Part shown: one piece after another, positions 34,267-42,369 of the stretch | Numbering within the stretch: position 1 is the stretch's first letter | Layout of the letters: each line of letters begins with the position of its first letter | From: Amycolatopsis eburnea | GTDB lineage: Bacteria; Actinomycetota; Actinomycetes; Mycobacteriales; Pseudonocardiaceae | Assembly: GCF_003937945.1 (NCBI RefSeq) | Contig: NZ_RSEC01000048.1 | Span: 124,001 to 188,000, forward strand | Direction: 5' to 3' | DNA: 64,000 bases | Translations under genes and position numbers: made by a program | Notes under the pieces: generated by a model | What the model was told of the DNA's origin: nothing | Databases searched by the model: none | What the model saw: only the letters and a program-made list of their open reading frames with translations

Positions 34267-34359
34267 CCCCCCCGGATCATGGGTTCGACTGGGGGCGCAA
34301 GTCATGCCGGACCTGGTGACCACAGCTCCTTGATCAGAAACTACGAAAACGGTAACGGG
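34267..34359. repeat. right arm of the ~93-bp inverted repeat
   Basis: Inverted partner of 32814-32906, starting 16 bases after the transposase stop codon. The two arms together could form a giant hairpin in single-stranded DNA or RNA. Confidence 0.85.
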
Positions 34360-34460
34360 GATCGGGAGGCTCGGCGCCGCTTGACTTTATGCTGCTCGGC
34401 TAACTCCAAGCACACGGTCGCGGTCGGCCGCACAGCAGTTCGAGACGAACGCGGACAGTT

Positions 34461-34496
34461 CTCTCACTAATTTCACTGGGGCACAGCTGGGGCAAA
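34461..34496 (+). repeat. 36-bp direct repeat near element end, copy 1
   Basis: Identical to 48453-48488 except for one base. It contains two TGGGGCA motifs (CTGGGGCACAGCTGGGGCAA) and lies about 110 bases left of the tRNA-derived repeat, as copy 2 does. It looks like the integrase arm-type site in the right end of an element. Confidence 0.75.
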
Positions 34497-34587
34497 GCCC
34501 CTTCCAGAACCGCACTCAACCGCGCTGAAGTCCGTTGAACTGCCCCAGAGTGCCCCAGCCGACCTGCGGATTCACGGAAACCGCAGG

Positions 34588-36057
34588 TCAGAAGGTCTTG
34601 CGCACCTCACTGGCAGTGAGGGGGTCAGGGGTTCGAGTCCCCTTAGCTCCACATCGTGAGGAACCCCTTCGTTTCAGCCGTTGTGGCTGGTCGGAGGGGT
34701 TTTCTGCATTCCGGGTTCGATCTTCGGTGATCGTTGTTCCGCGAGATCTTGTGCTCCTGCTGGGGCAAAACTGGAGCACTGCCCCAGCCCCGGTCCGGCG
34801 TCGGCGCGGTGTTCCCGCTGCTCCCCGGCCCGGTCGACGGGTGACCCCCACCGTGGCGAAGAGGGGGACAACCGGCGCCATTCGCCCACCGTCGGCCACA
34901 CTCGGTGACGGCGTGGGCGGCAGCGGCGCCGCGGTGTGCCAGCGGCGCTCGAGGTCATCGAGCAGCCGCTGCTCGACCTCCGGGGCGACGTGGGAGTAGG
35001 TCTCGATGACCCGGTTGTCCAGGTGATGACCGAGCCGGCGGGCCTGGGCGATCTCCGGAGCGCCGCCCGCGATCAGCCAGGTCTTGTGGCTGTGCCGCAA
35101 CCCGTGGAACGTCAACCCCGGCCGGACCGCCGCACAGCCCGCCTTCGCCCCGGACGCCTCGCTGCCGTCGACCGCCGGGCGCAAGACGCGCCGCAGGAAC
35201 GTCGAACGCCACAGCCACGTCCCGCTCGGCGTCGTGAACACGAACCCGTACCGGTGCCGCGCGAGATGTTCGCGCAGCAACTCCCTCAGGAACGGCGGCA
35301 GCGCGATCGTCCGCGCGGAGGCCCGGGTCTTCGGCGGACCGAGCCATCGCATCGACCCGGACTCGTGCAGCGCACCCACCAGCGGATCGATCACGATCAC
35401 GCCGCGTCGGAGCTCGACATTGTCCCGATGCAAGCCAGCCAGCTCACCCCACCGGCACCCGGTCCACGCCGCGGTGATCACCAGCAGCCGCGCGATCGGC
35501 CCACCGAGCAGACCGGCCTGCTCGGCGATCCGCACCACCTGCTCCGGCGTCGCCCAGACCCGCTCCGCCACCGCCCGCCGTGACTGCCGACCACGACGCC
35601 TCCGCCGGCGCACCGGATTGAACGGGATCAGCCGCTCGTCAGCGGCATCAGTCAGCAGCATCGACAATAGGTTGAGTTGCGAACTCACCGTCGACGGGGC
35701 GAAACCGGCCCGCTCCAACTCCCGAGCCCACTCGGTGACGCCTAACGCTGTGATCGCACCCAGCGGCAGGTCACCGAACTTCGGCAGGATGTGACACCGC
35801 AACCGACTCCGGTAGCTCTCGATCGTCCGCAGGTCAAGATCCAGCGACCGGAACCACCGCGCCACCCAGTCAGCGACCGTGACCGCGCTGTCCGCCGGAT
35901 CGATCCACACCCGCCGACGCCGATCAACCTCCAACCCGGAGGCGTAAGCGGCAGCGTCACGCCGCGAGCCGAACCCGGACACTGAACGAACACCGAAACC
36001 TTGCCGTCGATACCTCACGCGCCACGACCTATTGCCGCACTGCTCCACCCACGCCAC
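34588..36057 (-). CDS. int: tyrosine-type site-specific integrase
   Basis: 489 residues. GTG 36057 was chosen because GGAGG lies just upstream and the protein then begins AWVEQCGNRSWRVRYR, as related actinobacterial integrases do. The N-terminal arm-binding domain and SAM-like core-binding domain are followed by the catalytic domain: TGCRWGELAGL (Arg202), TFHGLRHSHKTWL (His318, Arg321), RRLGHHLD (His344) and IETYSHV (Tyr354 nucleophile). It integrates and excises the 34.6-48.6 kb element at tRNA-Ala. The last codons run through the attachment repeat itself, ending RTPDPLTASEVRKTF, so the C-terminus changes on excision. TGGGGCA motifs lie on both sides of the crossover region. Confidence 0.92.
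   Translation of the reverse strand: MAWVEQCGNRSWRVRYRRQGFGVRSVSGFGSRRDAAAYASGLEVDRRRRVWIDPADSAVTVADWVARWFRSLDLDLRTIESYRSRLRCHILPKFGDLPLGAITALGVTEWARELERAGFAPSTVSSQLNLLSMLLTDAADERLIPFNPVRRRRRRGRQSRRAVAERVWATPEQVVRIAEQAGLLGGPIARLLVITAAWTGCRWGELAGLHRDNVELRRGVIVIDPLVGALHESGSMRWLGPPKTRASARTIALPPFLRELLREHLARHRYGFVFTTPSGTWLWRSTFLRRVLRPAVDGSEASGAKAGCAAVRPGLTFHGLRHSHKTWLIAGGAPEIAQARRLGHHLDNRVIETYSHVAPEVEQRLLDDLERRWHTAAPLPPTPSPSVADGGRMAPVVPLFATVGVTRRPGRGAAGTPRRRRTGAGAVLQFCPSRSTRSRGTTITEDRTRNAENPSDQPQRLKRRGSSRCGAKGTRTPDPLTASEVRKTF
34605..34652 (+). repeat. attachment site, left copy (3' part of tRNA-Ala(GGC))
   Basis: Exact 48-bp match to 48597-48644. It reads as the anticodon stem-loop (CCTCA-CTGGCAG-TGAGG, anticodon GGC), variable loop, T-arm (AGGGG-TTCGAGT-CCCCT) and 3' acceptor strand TAGCTCCA of a bacterial tRNA-Ala. 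The 5' half of the tRNA is absent upstream, so this is not a functional tRNA gene. Confidence 0.9.
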
Positions 36058-36315
36058 AACGACCTCCACACCCGGCTGAGACCAACGAGGCGTTGGCCCA
36101 ACAGTGCAGTTCCCCGCCGCAGACATCTTCAGCGTCCGCCCTCAAAGACGACGCAGGCGCCAGCCGGCATCCAGATGCACAAACCGGAACGACCAGTCCG
36201 TACGCACTCTCATGCCGAATAGCGGATGTCGGCGCCACGCACGCGGCAGCTTCAGGCCGATCGCGCCTCGTCGAAATTCGCGCGGATAGCCCTAGTACTG
36301 CAACGGCAGTCAGGT

Positions 36316-36640
36316 GAGTGGATAGCCGCGTCGTTTGTAGTGGCTGAGGCGGGCTTGGTGTCGTCGTCGGCGGCGGAAGCGTGACCAGGCCCAGACGCGC
36401 TCGGCGGCGTCGGTGACACGCAGGACAAGGCTGGTCAGCAGGCGCCGGATCTCCGGTAGCGTGATCCGATCATGCCTGGTTCGCCGACACCGACTCCCCT
36501 TTCATGGCCAGGGAGCGGGAGACGGCGAGCCAGGCATGGGCCAGCATCGACAGCGTGATGTGGGCATATCACGCCCGCCAGGACCGGACCTGGTAGTGAT
36601 CGAGTCCGGCTTCGTTCTTGGCCCAGCGCGGGAAGTCCGG
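36316..36640 (-). pseudogene. 3' remnant of an IS701-like DDE transposase
   Basis: The minus strand reads RWAKNEAGLDHYQVRSWRA, a stop, then YAHITLSMLAHAWLAVSRSL, then after a frameshift ITLPEIRRLLTSLVLRVTDA and RRRRRHQARLSHYKRRG. This is the typical end of IS701-family transposases (KNEVGLDHYEVR..W.RH.TLAMLAHA). The first two thirds are missing. Confidence 0.7.
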
Positions 36641-37054
36641 TCTCGCGTCAGCTACCACCCTGGCTTTGCGCGGCTGCACGTTGCTGTCGTCGCTTCGTGA
36701 GAACTGACCCCAGGAGAGTTCTGCGTCTTCATGCCGCGGTGACTCAAACCAACCCCGGGCCTGACCTGGGAGCCGGCAGGCCCCAGGTAGAGCTCGAGCC
36801 GGGTTCTTCTCCAGGTGACCTCCTGGCAGAATCCGCGTTGTGCGCTGACGACCGAACCGAGTTGTCACCATCGCTTGACGGTCGACCCCTGCGGTCGGCG
36901 ACACCCTCACCGTGATCGACACAGCGAAGCCCGCCAAAACGAGCCGCTTCCGCTCGCCGCGTCTCGTCGGATCCCCGGCATGCCGATCACCCTGGACCCG
37001 CTCGCTCTGTCAACCAGACCGCCGATGCGGTACCCGGTGAGCCCGCCCGATCGC
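36641..37054. other. intergenic stretch, no gene seen
   Basis: About 410 bases between the transposase remnant and the lipoprotein gene. Frames are open on both strands because of high GC content, but none is protein-like. Confidence 0.35.
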
Positions 37055-37939
37055 TTACCGTCCGCTCCGCAAGGCACGCTGCCTTCCATCGATGACAGAA
37101 CCGACCACCCGCCAGGAAGACTCCGGAAGCTGCGCCTGAACGCGGTCCTGCACGGACCGGACCACCTCGGCCAGATTTGCCTGGTGTTGGCAGGCCGCAT
37201 CGTGACGAGCAATGCGAAGTTCGTCGGTGCCCACCCTCCGTAAGCTGGCTCTGTCGTCGGCTCGGGTCACCGCCTCCTGGATGAGGCCCCGTGCTTGTTG
37301 CAGCGACTCGGCGACCTCGCCGAGTCGGCGCATGCATGTCGCCCAGGCCTTCTCTCCTTTACGGAATCCGGCGTCGGCGAGAACAGTGGACACGATATCG
37401 GCACTCAAGCCGTCCAGGGTGAGCTGTTGCTGTTCCCATCCTTGACCGTAGAGCGTTTCGCGTCCGATGAATGCGCATCCGTCGGTACTGATGGTCAACG
37501 TGGCCGCGCCGGGCGCTGCGAGCACTATCCGATGCTGTGCCGTTCCCGTCAGCGTCGCTTGCCAGGCTGCACGCCCCGCCGATTCGAGTCGAGCGAGAAC
37601 CTCGAGGTTGGGGTCGTCAGGAGCAGCGGTGAGTGCGAGTGCAGTGATTCCGTAGGCGTCGACAGAGGCTTCGTTCTCGGACAGCAGCCCATAGGGGTTC
37701 TCGGTGAATGGCAGTTGACGTGCCGGCACAGGCTGGTAGGAAAACCCTCGCTTCTGCATACAGAGACCGACGGAGCGCTCCTCAGCCTCGTGCAATGCTC
37801 GGTCGACTTCCGGTGGGGTCACTGTAGCGCCGTGTAGAGGCACCGGTTGTGCCACAGCACCCGGCTGGGCGGGCGCGTCACCGCACCCGCCCAGCGGCAG
37901 CAAGCACAGCGCGGCCACGGCCGCAAGCGTGACTCGCAT
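37055..37939 (-). CDS. putative lipoprotein
   Basis: 294 residues with a clear lipoprotein signal: MRVTLAAVAALCLLPLGGCG, with the lipobox LGGC giving a lipidated Cys at 19. The mature part is alpha/beta mixed, has pairs of Cys (VGLCMQKRGF, ISTDGCAFIG, WATCMRRLG, HDAACQHQ) that may form disulfides outside the cell, and has an 'ARHDAAC' motif seen in actinobacterial secreted proteins of unknown function. No enzyme motif is seen. It is directly followed on the same strand by the I36-like gene's end, with only four bases between the two frames (the I36-like gene is upstream), so they are likely one transcript. Confidence 0.7.
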   Translation of the reverse strand: MRVTLAAVAALCLLPLGGCGDAPAQPGAVAQPVPLHGATVTPPEVDRALHEAEERSVGLCMQKRGFSYQPVPARQLPFTENPYGLLSENEASVDAYGITALALTAAPDDPNLEVLARLESAGRAAWQATLTGTAQHRIVLAAPGAATLTISTDGCAFIGRETLYGQGWEQQQLTLDGLSADIVSTVLADAGFRKGEKAWATCMRRLGEVAESLQQARGLIQEAVTRADDRASLRRVGTDELRIARHDAACQHQANLAEVVRSVQDRVQAQLPESSWRVVGSVIDGRQRALRSGR

Positions 37940-37943
37940 ACGG

Positions 37944-38303
37944 TCACAAGCACCAGTAGTTCGACGCGACGTTCTTGTAGAACGGGGTGCCCGACAGGTT
38001 ACCGATGCCGTAGCCGCGGGGGATGTCCACGTGGCTGCCGGTGTAGCCGGTGCCGCTGTAGATACGGACCGTGCACTTGGTACCGCTGTTGGACACCGAC
38101 ACCGCGTTGTTGAACTTGCTGTACTGGAGCAGGTTGGTGTTGTTGTCGTACACCGTGCCGGGATCTCCTGCGTAGTCCTTGCTCAGGTAGGCGCACAGAG
38201 CCCCGGAAGGGCACGCGGACGCCTCCGCCGGTGCCACCGCAGCGACACCGATGAACAGACCTGTCGCGGCCAACGTCAGGCCGCCTGCCAGCAACTTCTT
38301 CAC
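37944..38303 (-). CDS. small secreted beta-gamma-crystallin/peptidase-inhibitor I36-like protein
   Basis: 119 residues with a Sec signal peptide (MKKLLAGGLTLAATGLFIGV ... AEA). The mature ~90 residues have the look of the Streptomyces metalloproteinase-inhibitor (I36) / crystallin-like fold: CPSGALCAYLSKDYAG, a repeated Asn/Ser/Tyr-rich strand pattern, CTVRIYSGTGYTGSHVDI with a final Cys (NYWCL). Four Cys could make two disulfides. ATG 38303 follows GGAAGAGGAGATG. It heads the two-gene unit with the lipoprotein. Function could be protease inhibition or simply a stable secreted domain. Confidence 0.75.
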   Translation of the reverse strand: MKKLLAGGLTLAATGLFIGVAAVAPAEASACPSGALCAYLSKDYAGDPGTVYDNNTNLLQYSKFNNAVSVSNSGTKCTVRIYSGTGYTGSHVDIPRGYGIGNLSGTPFYKNVASNYWCL

Positions 38304-38633
38304 GAGTTACATCTCCTCTTCCTTGAGGGTCAGCGCTCACCGATGGGCGGATACTCGGCGAATCGTTGACCGATTTCGGTCATACTCAGGTGTGATTTCG
38401 GCTCAGGCCAACCAGTTCGCGTACCGCCTGAGTGTCCGGTCCGGCGATGGTGTCGATCGGGCCGGTACGTTGCCTCTCCAGGCGGGTGCACCGCATTCTC
38501 AATGGTGACGCGTTGCGGGCGTCCTGGCCGTTGTCCTGCTCTGGTTTAGCCTGTCGGGGTTGTTCGGTGCCGGGATCTCGACAGCGAACAACATCCCCCG
38601 GAGAATGGGAGCCGGGCGGGGAGGTGGTGGCTC
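38304..38633. promoter_or_regulatory. divergent control region
   Basis: 330 bases between the divergent secreted-protein and NTPase genes. A short palindrome GACCG-ATTT-CGGTC lies at about 38366-38379. No promoter elements are clear enough to assign. Confidence 0.3.
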
Positions 38634-41438
38634 ATGCCGCGTCAGGAACAGCCGCTTGATCATGATGGCGGGGTGTTGTCGCAGTTCGCGGCCGATTTGC
38701 GGCAACTGCGTATGGACGCAGGGAGTCCGACGTACCGGGCGCTGGGACAGCGGGCGCACTATTCGGCCAGTACGTTGTCCGACGCAGCCGGAGGCAAGAA
38801 GCTGCCCTCGCTGACGGTGACTTTGGGGTATGTCAAGGCCTGTCGTGGTGACGTGGTGGCATGGGAACGACGCTGGCACGACACTGCTGCCACGCTCACC
38901 GCTGAAGCCGGCCCGCAATCCGATGGCGCGGACGGCGATCACAGGGAGCCACCGTACGCGGGGCTGGCGGCGTTCCAGCCCGGTGATGCCGACCGGTTCT
39001 TCGGTCGTGACCGGGTGGTGGACGAATTGGCGGGCCGCTTGGCCCGGCAGCGTCTTCTCGCGGTGTTCGGTCCCTCGGGCTCGGGAAAGTCGTCGCTGTT
39101 GCGCGCCGGCCTGCTGCCTCGTCTTCGGGCTTCCGCTGTCCCGTCGCGGGAGGTGCTGTTCACGCCCGGCTCGCGGCCGCTGGAGGAATGTGCTGTGCAG
39201 CTGGCCGCGCTGACCGGAACGACAGCGGCGCAGCTGTATACCGAGCTGCGTGCCGACGCGCGCAACCTGCACCTGGCCATCCGCCAGGCACTCGCCGCCA
39301 CGGCAGAGGACGAACTGATCGTGATCATCGACCAGTTCGAAGAAGTCTTCACGCTCTGCACCGACGGGGAGCAACGCACGGGATTCTTCGACGCCGTGCT
39401 CACGGCGGCAGCCGCCGACGGGGCACGATGCCGGATCGTGGTAGGGGTGCGGGCGGACTTCTACGCCCATTGCGCCCTGCACCCCGCCCTGGCTGCGGCG
39501 TTGACCGACGCTCAGGTGCTGGTCGGTCCGATGACGGCCGGTGAGCTGCGCGACGCGATCGTCCAGCCGGCCGTCCGAGCTGGCTATTCGGTCGAGGGTG
39601 AGCTGGTGGCGCAGCTGGTGGCGGAGACAGAGGGGCAGGTCGGAGTGCTGCCGGCGTTGTCCCACGCGTTGCGGGAGACGTGGCGGCGGCGCAGCGGCAA
39701 CCGGCTGACCCTGGCCGGGTACCAAGCGACCGGCGGTATCGCCGGTGGCCTGGCCCGCACCGCCGAACAGCTCTACGAGACAATGGACGCCGCCCAGCAG
39801 CGTGCAGCCAAGCAGCTGTTCCTGCGCCTGACCGCGATCGGTGAGAGCACCGAGGACACGAAACGCCGCATCCCGCGGGACGAACTCGACCCCACTGATC
39901 CGGATCTGGACGTCGTGCTTGACCGGTTGGTCGATGCCCGGCTGATCACCCTTGGCGTCACATTCGTCGACCTCGCTCACGAATCGATAATCAAGGCGTG
40001 GCCGCGACTGCGGGACTGGCTGACCACCGACCGCGACGGTCGACGCATCCACCGTCTTGTTGCCGACGCGGTTGCCGCCTGGGAAGCAGAAGCTCGTGAT
40101 CCGGGCGGCCTGCTGCGCGGTACGCGGCTAACCGTCGCCTACGAATATTTTCAAGATCGCGACCATGGGTTGACACCTCGGGAACAGCAGTTCCTCGAGG
40201 CGAGCCGCGAAGCCGAAGCCCGCGAACACACACAGCAGCAGCGCCGCAACCGGCAACTGCGATGGCTCGTCGCGGCCCTCGTCGTCCTTCTCGTGACAGT
40301 TTCTGCTGTCGCCGTCGTCGCCGTCCAGCAGCGCGAACACACACTCGCCCAGGAGCGGACCTTGAGTTCTCGGCAGATGGCTACCGAAGCGCTCGCTCTC
40401 TACACCAACCACGACACGGCATCGGCAGTGCGCCTCGGCCTCGCCGCCTATCGCGTCGCCCCGACCGACGAGGCGCGTGACGCTCTCCTGTCCGCCGCCG
40501 GGAGCAAGGAGCTACGCATCGCCAGCGATCCCACATCTCAGGGTGATGTCGCGATCCAGCCCGGCGGCCACATTGCTGCAGCCGTAAACCTTTTCGGCAT
40601 CGTAAGTTTATGGCAGATCCCGATGATCCGGCTCTTGGCCACATTTACAACGGATACAAGCGCTCAAGCTTCCCTTGCCTTCAGCCCCGACGGCCGCCTG
40701 CTGGCTGTAAGCGAGGCCGCTCATTCGACACGCCTGTTCGATGTGGCCAACCCTCGCAGCCCGATAGCACTGTCATCAGTTCCCAACGACGGAGCTCCGG
40801 CATTTAGCCCAGACGGCGCCCTGCTAACAGGTCATCCGTCGCATGAAGGCGCCACCACGGGAACCTGGGACATCAGCACACCACGAAAACCTCGCGAGGT
40901 GGCCGGGCTTCCCGACAAGCCAGACGCTGTCGCTCTCGGTGTTACAGGAATCCTCTTCGTCAGGAAGACGAGCTATGACGGCTACCAAGTGTGGGACCAC
41001 GCCGACCAGCCCCCTTCGCGAGACGGCGGCGACGAACTTCCGCGCGAACTCGGAGTTATCAGCGCCTTCAGTCGAAATGGCCGGAGCCTGATCACAGAAG
41101 AGGAGTCCAGCAGCCCGGAACGGCGATATCATCTATGGGATACCCGCGACATCTTTCACCCTCACCAAATCGCACAGCTGCCTATCACGCCAGGTGGTAG
41201 CCATCCTCAATTCAGCGACGACGGGAAGTTTTTGATCTTTAGCTCCTTCAATACGATACAGCTCATCGACATATCGGACGGGAAGGCGCCGCGCACGATA
41301 GCCACTCTGACGACCCAGGACTTTCCCAAGTCGGTTGTCTTCGGGGCAAATCGACACCAACTTGTATCGGTGGACCTACACAACCGAGTTAACGTGTGGG
41401 AGGTCAGCGTCAAAATCGTTGCGGAGCACGTGGGGTGA
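38634..41438 (+). CDS. HTH - STAND NTPase - transmembrane - beta-propeller protein
   Basis: 934 residues in recognisable modules. Residues 15-90 form a Cro/XRE-like helix-turn-helix (FAADLRQLRMDAGSPTYRAL, YSASTLSDAAGGKKLPSL). Residues ~108-480 form an nSTAND1-type NTPase with Walker A FGPSGSGKSSLLRAG (146-157) and Walker B-like LIVIIDQFEEVF. A coiled region leads to one transmembrane helix (WLVAALVVLLVTVSAVAVVA, about 543-562). The rest is a degenerate WD40-type propeller (ASLAFSPDGRLLAVSE, APAFSPDGALLTG, QFSDDGKFLIFSS). Such proteins are thought to be ligand-sensing switches, some with defence roles. ATG 38634 follows GGAGGTGG. It is the sole large plus-strand gene of the element. Confidence 0.85.
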   Translation: MPRQEQPLDHDGGVLSQFAADLRQLRMDAGSPTYRALGQRAHYSASTLSDAAGGKKLPSLTVTLGYVKACRGDVVAWERRWHDTAATLTAEAGPQSDGADGDHREPPYAGLAAFQPGDADRFFGRDRVVDELAGRLARQRLLAVFGPSGSGKSSLLRAGLLPRLRASAVPSREVLFTPGSRPLEECAVQLAALTGTTAAQLYTELRADARNLHLAIRQALAATAEDELIVIIDQFEEVFTLCTDGEQRTGFFDAVLTAAAADGARCRIVVGVRADFYAHCALHPALAAALTDAQVLVGPMTAGELRDAIVQPAVRAGYSVEGELVAQLVAETEGQVGVLPALSHALRETWRRRSGNRLTLAGYQATGGIAGGLARTAEQLYETMDAAQQRAAKQLFLRLTAIGESTEDTKRRIPRDELDPTDPDLDVVLDRLVDARLITLGVTFVDLAHESIIKAWPRLRDWLTTDRDGRRIHRLVADAVAAWEAEARDPGGLLRGTRLTVAYEYFQDRDHGLTPREQQFLEASREAEAREHTQQQRRNRQLRWLVAALVVLLVTVSAVAVVAVQQREHTLAQERTLSSRQMATEALALYTNHDTASAVRLGLAAYRVAPTDEARDALLSAAGSKELRIASDPTSQGDVAIQPGGHIAAAVNLFGIVSLWQIPMIRLLATFTTDTSAQASLAFSPDGRLLAVSEAAHSTRLFDVANPRSPIALSSVPNDGAPAFSPDGALLTGHPSHEGATTGTWDISTPRKPREVAGLPDKPDAVALGVTGILFVRKTSYDGYQVWDHADQPPSRDGGDELPRELGVISAFSRNGRSLITEEESSSPERRYHLWDTRDIFHPHQIAQLPITPGGSHPQFSDDGKFLIFSSFNTIQLIDISDGKAPRTIATLTTQDFPKSVVFGANRHQLVSVDLHNRVNVWEVSVKIVAEHVG

Positions 41439-41930
41439 CAATCCCAAAAGTGAATTGAGTAATACGTGAGACCGCGTGCAAACAACGGACCCTTCAACCG
41501 GACGCTAGAGGAGCGCCGTACGATATGCCAGCATAGCCAGACTGGCGGAGGTACGGTATTCAAGCCGACGTATTCTTCTGTGCAGATCAGATGGCTGCAG
41601 ACAACTCGCTTGTATGCGCGCGCCGAGAAACGGCCCGGCCAGTACGCCCAGGAATTGGGTGAGCAGAAGCGGCCATTCGGGGCCAGCCAGGTGCCGAGGC
41701 CACCCAGGCCAGAAGTCGACGCGCGTCCCGGAGACGGCCCCGCATGCTGGACCGATGGACCCCACGCAGCATCACCGGCTTGGCTATCCTGCCCGGCAGC
41801 TGTCGCCAACTGTTCCTCCGGCGGGCTCCTCCACCCACCGCTGCGCTGGCCCGGCGGTGGGTGGAGGAGCGAAGTACAGGCAAGAACGCCGCAGACGCCG
41901 CACGCTCCCGGACCACACCCTGCGCCGGCC
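41439..41930. other. non-coding stretch with no intact gene
   Basis: About 490 bases. Frames on both strands are open but not protein-like; it may be eroded mobile DNA, because the remnant directly to the right is an IS110 fragment. Confidence 0.35.
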
Positions 41931-42092
41931 GGCGTCGGCAACGAGGCCCTGGCCGAGCTGGAGGTGCTGGCCGGGTTTGACGACGACCTCGCCGGCGAAG
42001 CCACCCGGATCAGGAACCGCATCTGCGGCCTACTCAGGAAGGACGAAGGTGTACTATTCGACATCGCCAACAACTTCGCCTTGCGCCACTAG
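41931..42092 (+). pseudogene. IS110-type transposase fragment
   Basis: Reads VGNEALAELEVLAGFDDDLA then GEATRIRNRICGLL, nearly the same as residues ~126-160 of the intact transposase at 33045-34250 (GDEALAELDVLVGFDDDLAG). Sequence before and after does not match. A deletion derivative of a related element. Confidence 0.75.
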
Positions 42093-42239
42093 GACCTCAA
42101 ACAGTAAAGCGACTACGGCCCCGCCTTCCTCGACTGGATATTCAGGTGGCACCTAGCGGCGATCGAGCTGCACGCACCGCCAGGTTGAGTCGGTGTCTGA
42201 GCGGTTAGTGGTTCGGGGCTGAGATTGGAGTGTAGGCTG

Positions 42240-42345
42240 TGCGGCGGCGCGCGATGGTGCCTTCCGACGGCCTGGCCGGGGTTGTTCCAGAGGTGTCATC
42301 GATCGGCCACTTGGATCGCTTGGGGTGCGCCACGGGCGATCCTCG
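42240..42345 (-). pseudogene. ISL3 transposase fragment
   Basis: The minus strand reads PRIARGAPQAIQVADR, a stop in place of the expected Trp, then HLWNNPGQAVGRH. This equals the ISL3 segment GAPQAVQVADRWHLWHNLTQ of the intact transposase at the left end of the window. It lies directly after the end of the giant TPR gene. Confidence 0.75.
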
Positions 42346-42369
42346 GTCCGCCTTCGGATGGCATGACCA

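Noticed and set aside
34605..34652. A tRNA-Ala gene
   Set aside because: Only the anticodon arm to 3' end is present; the 5' acceptor strand and D-arm are missing at both copies.
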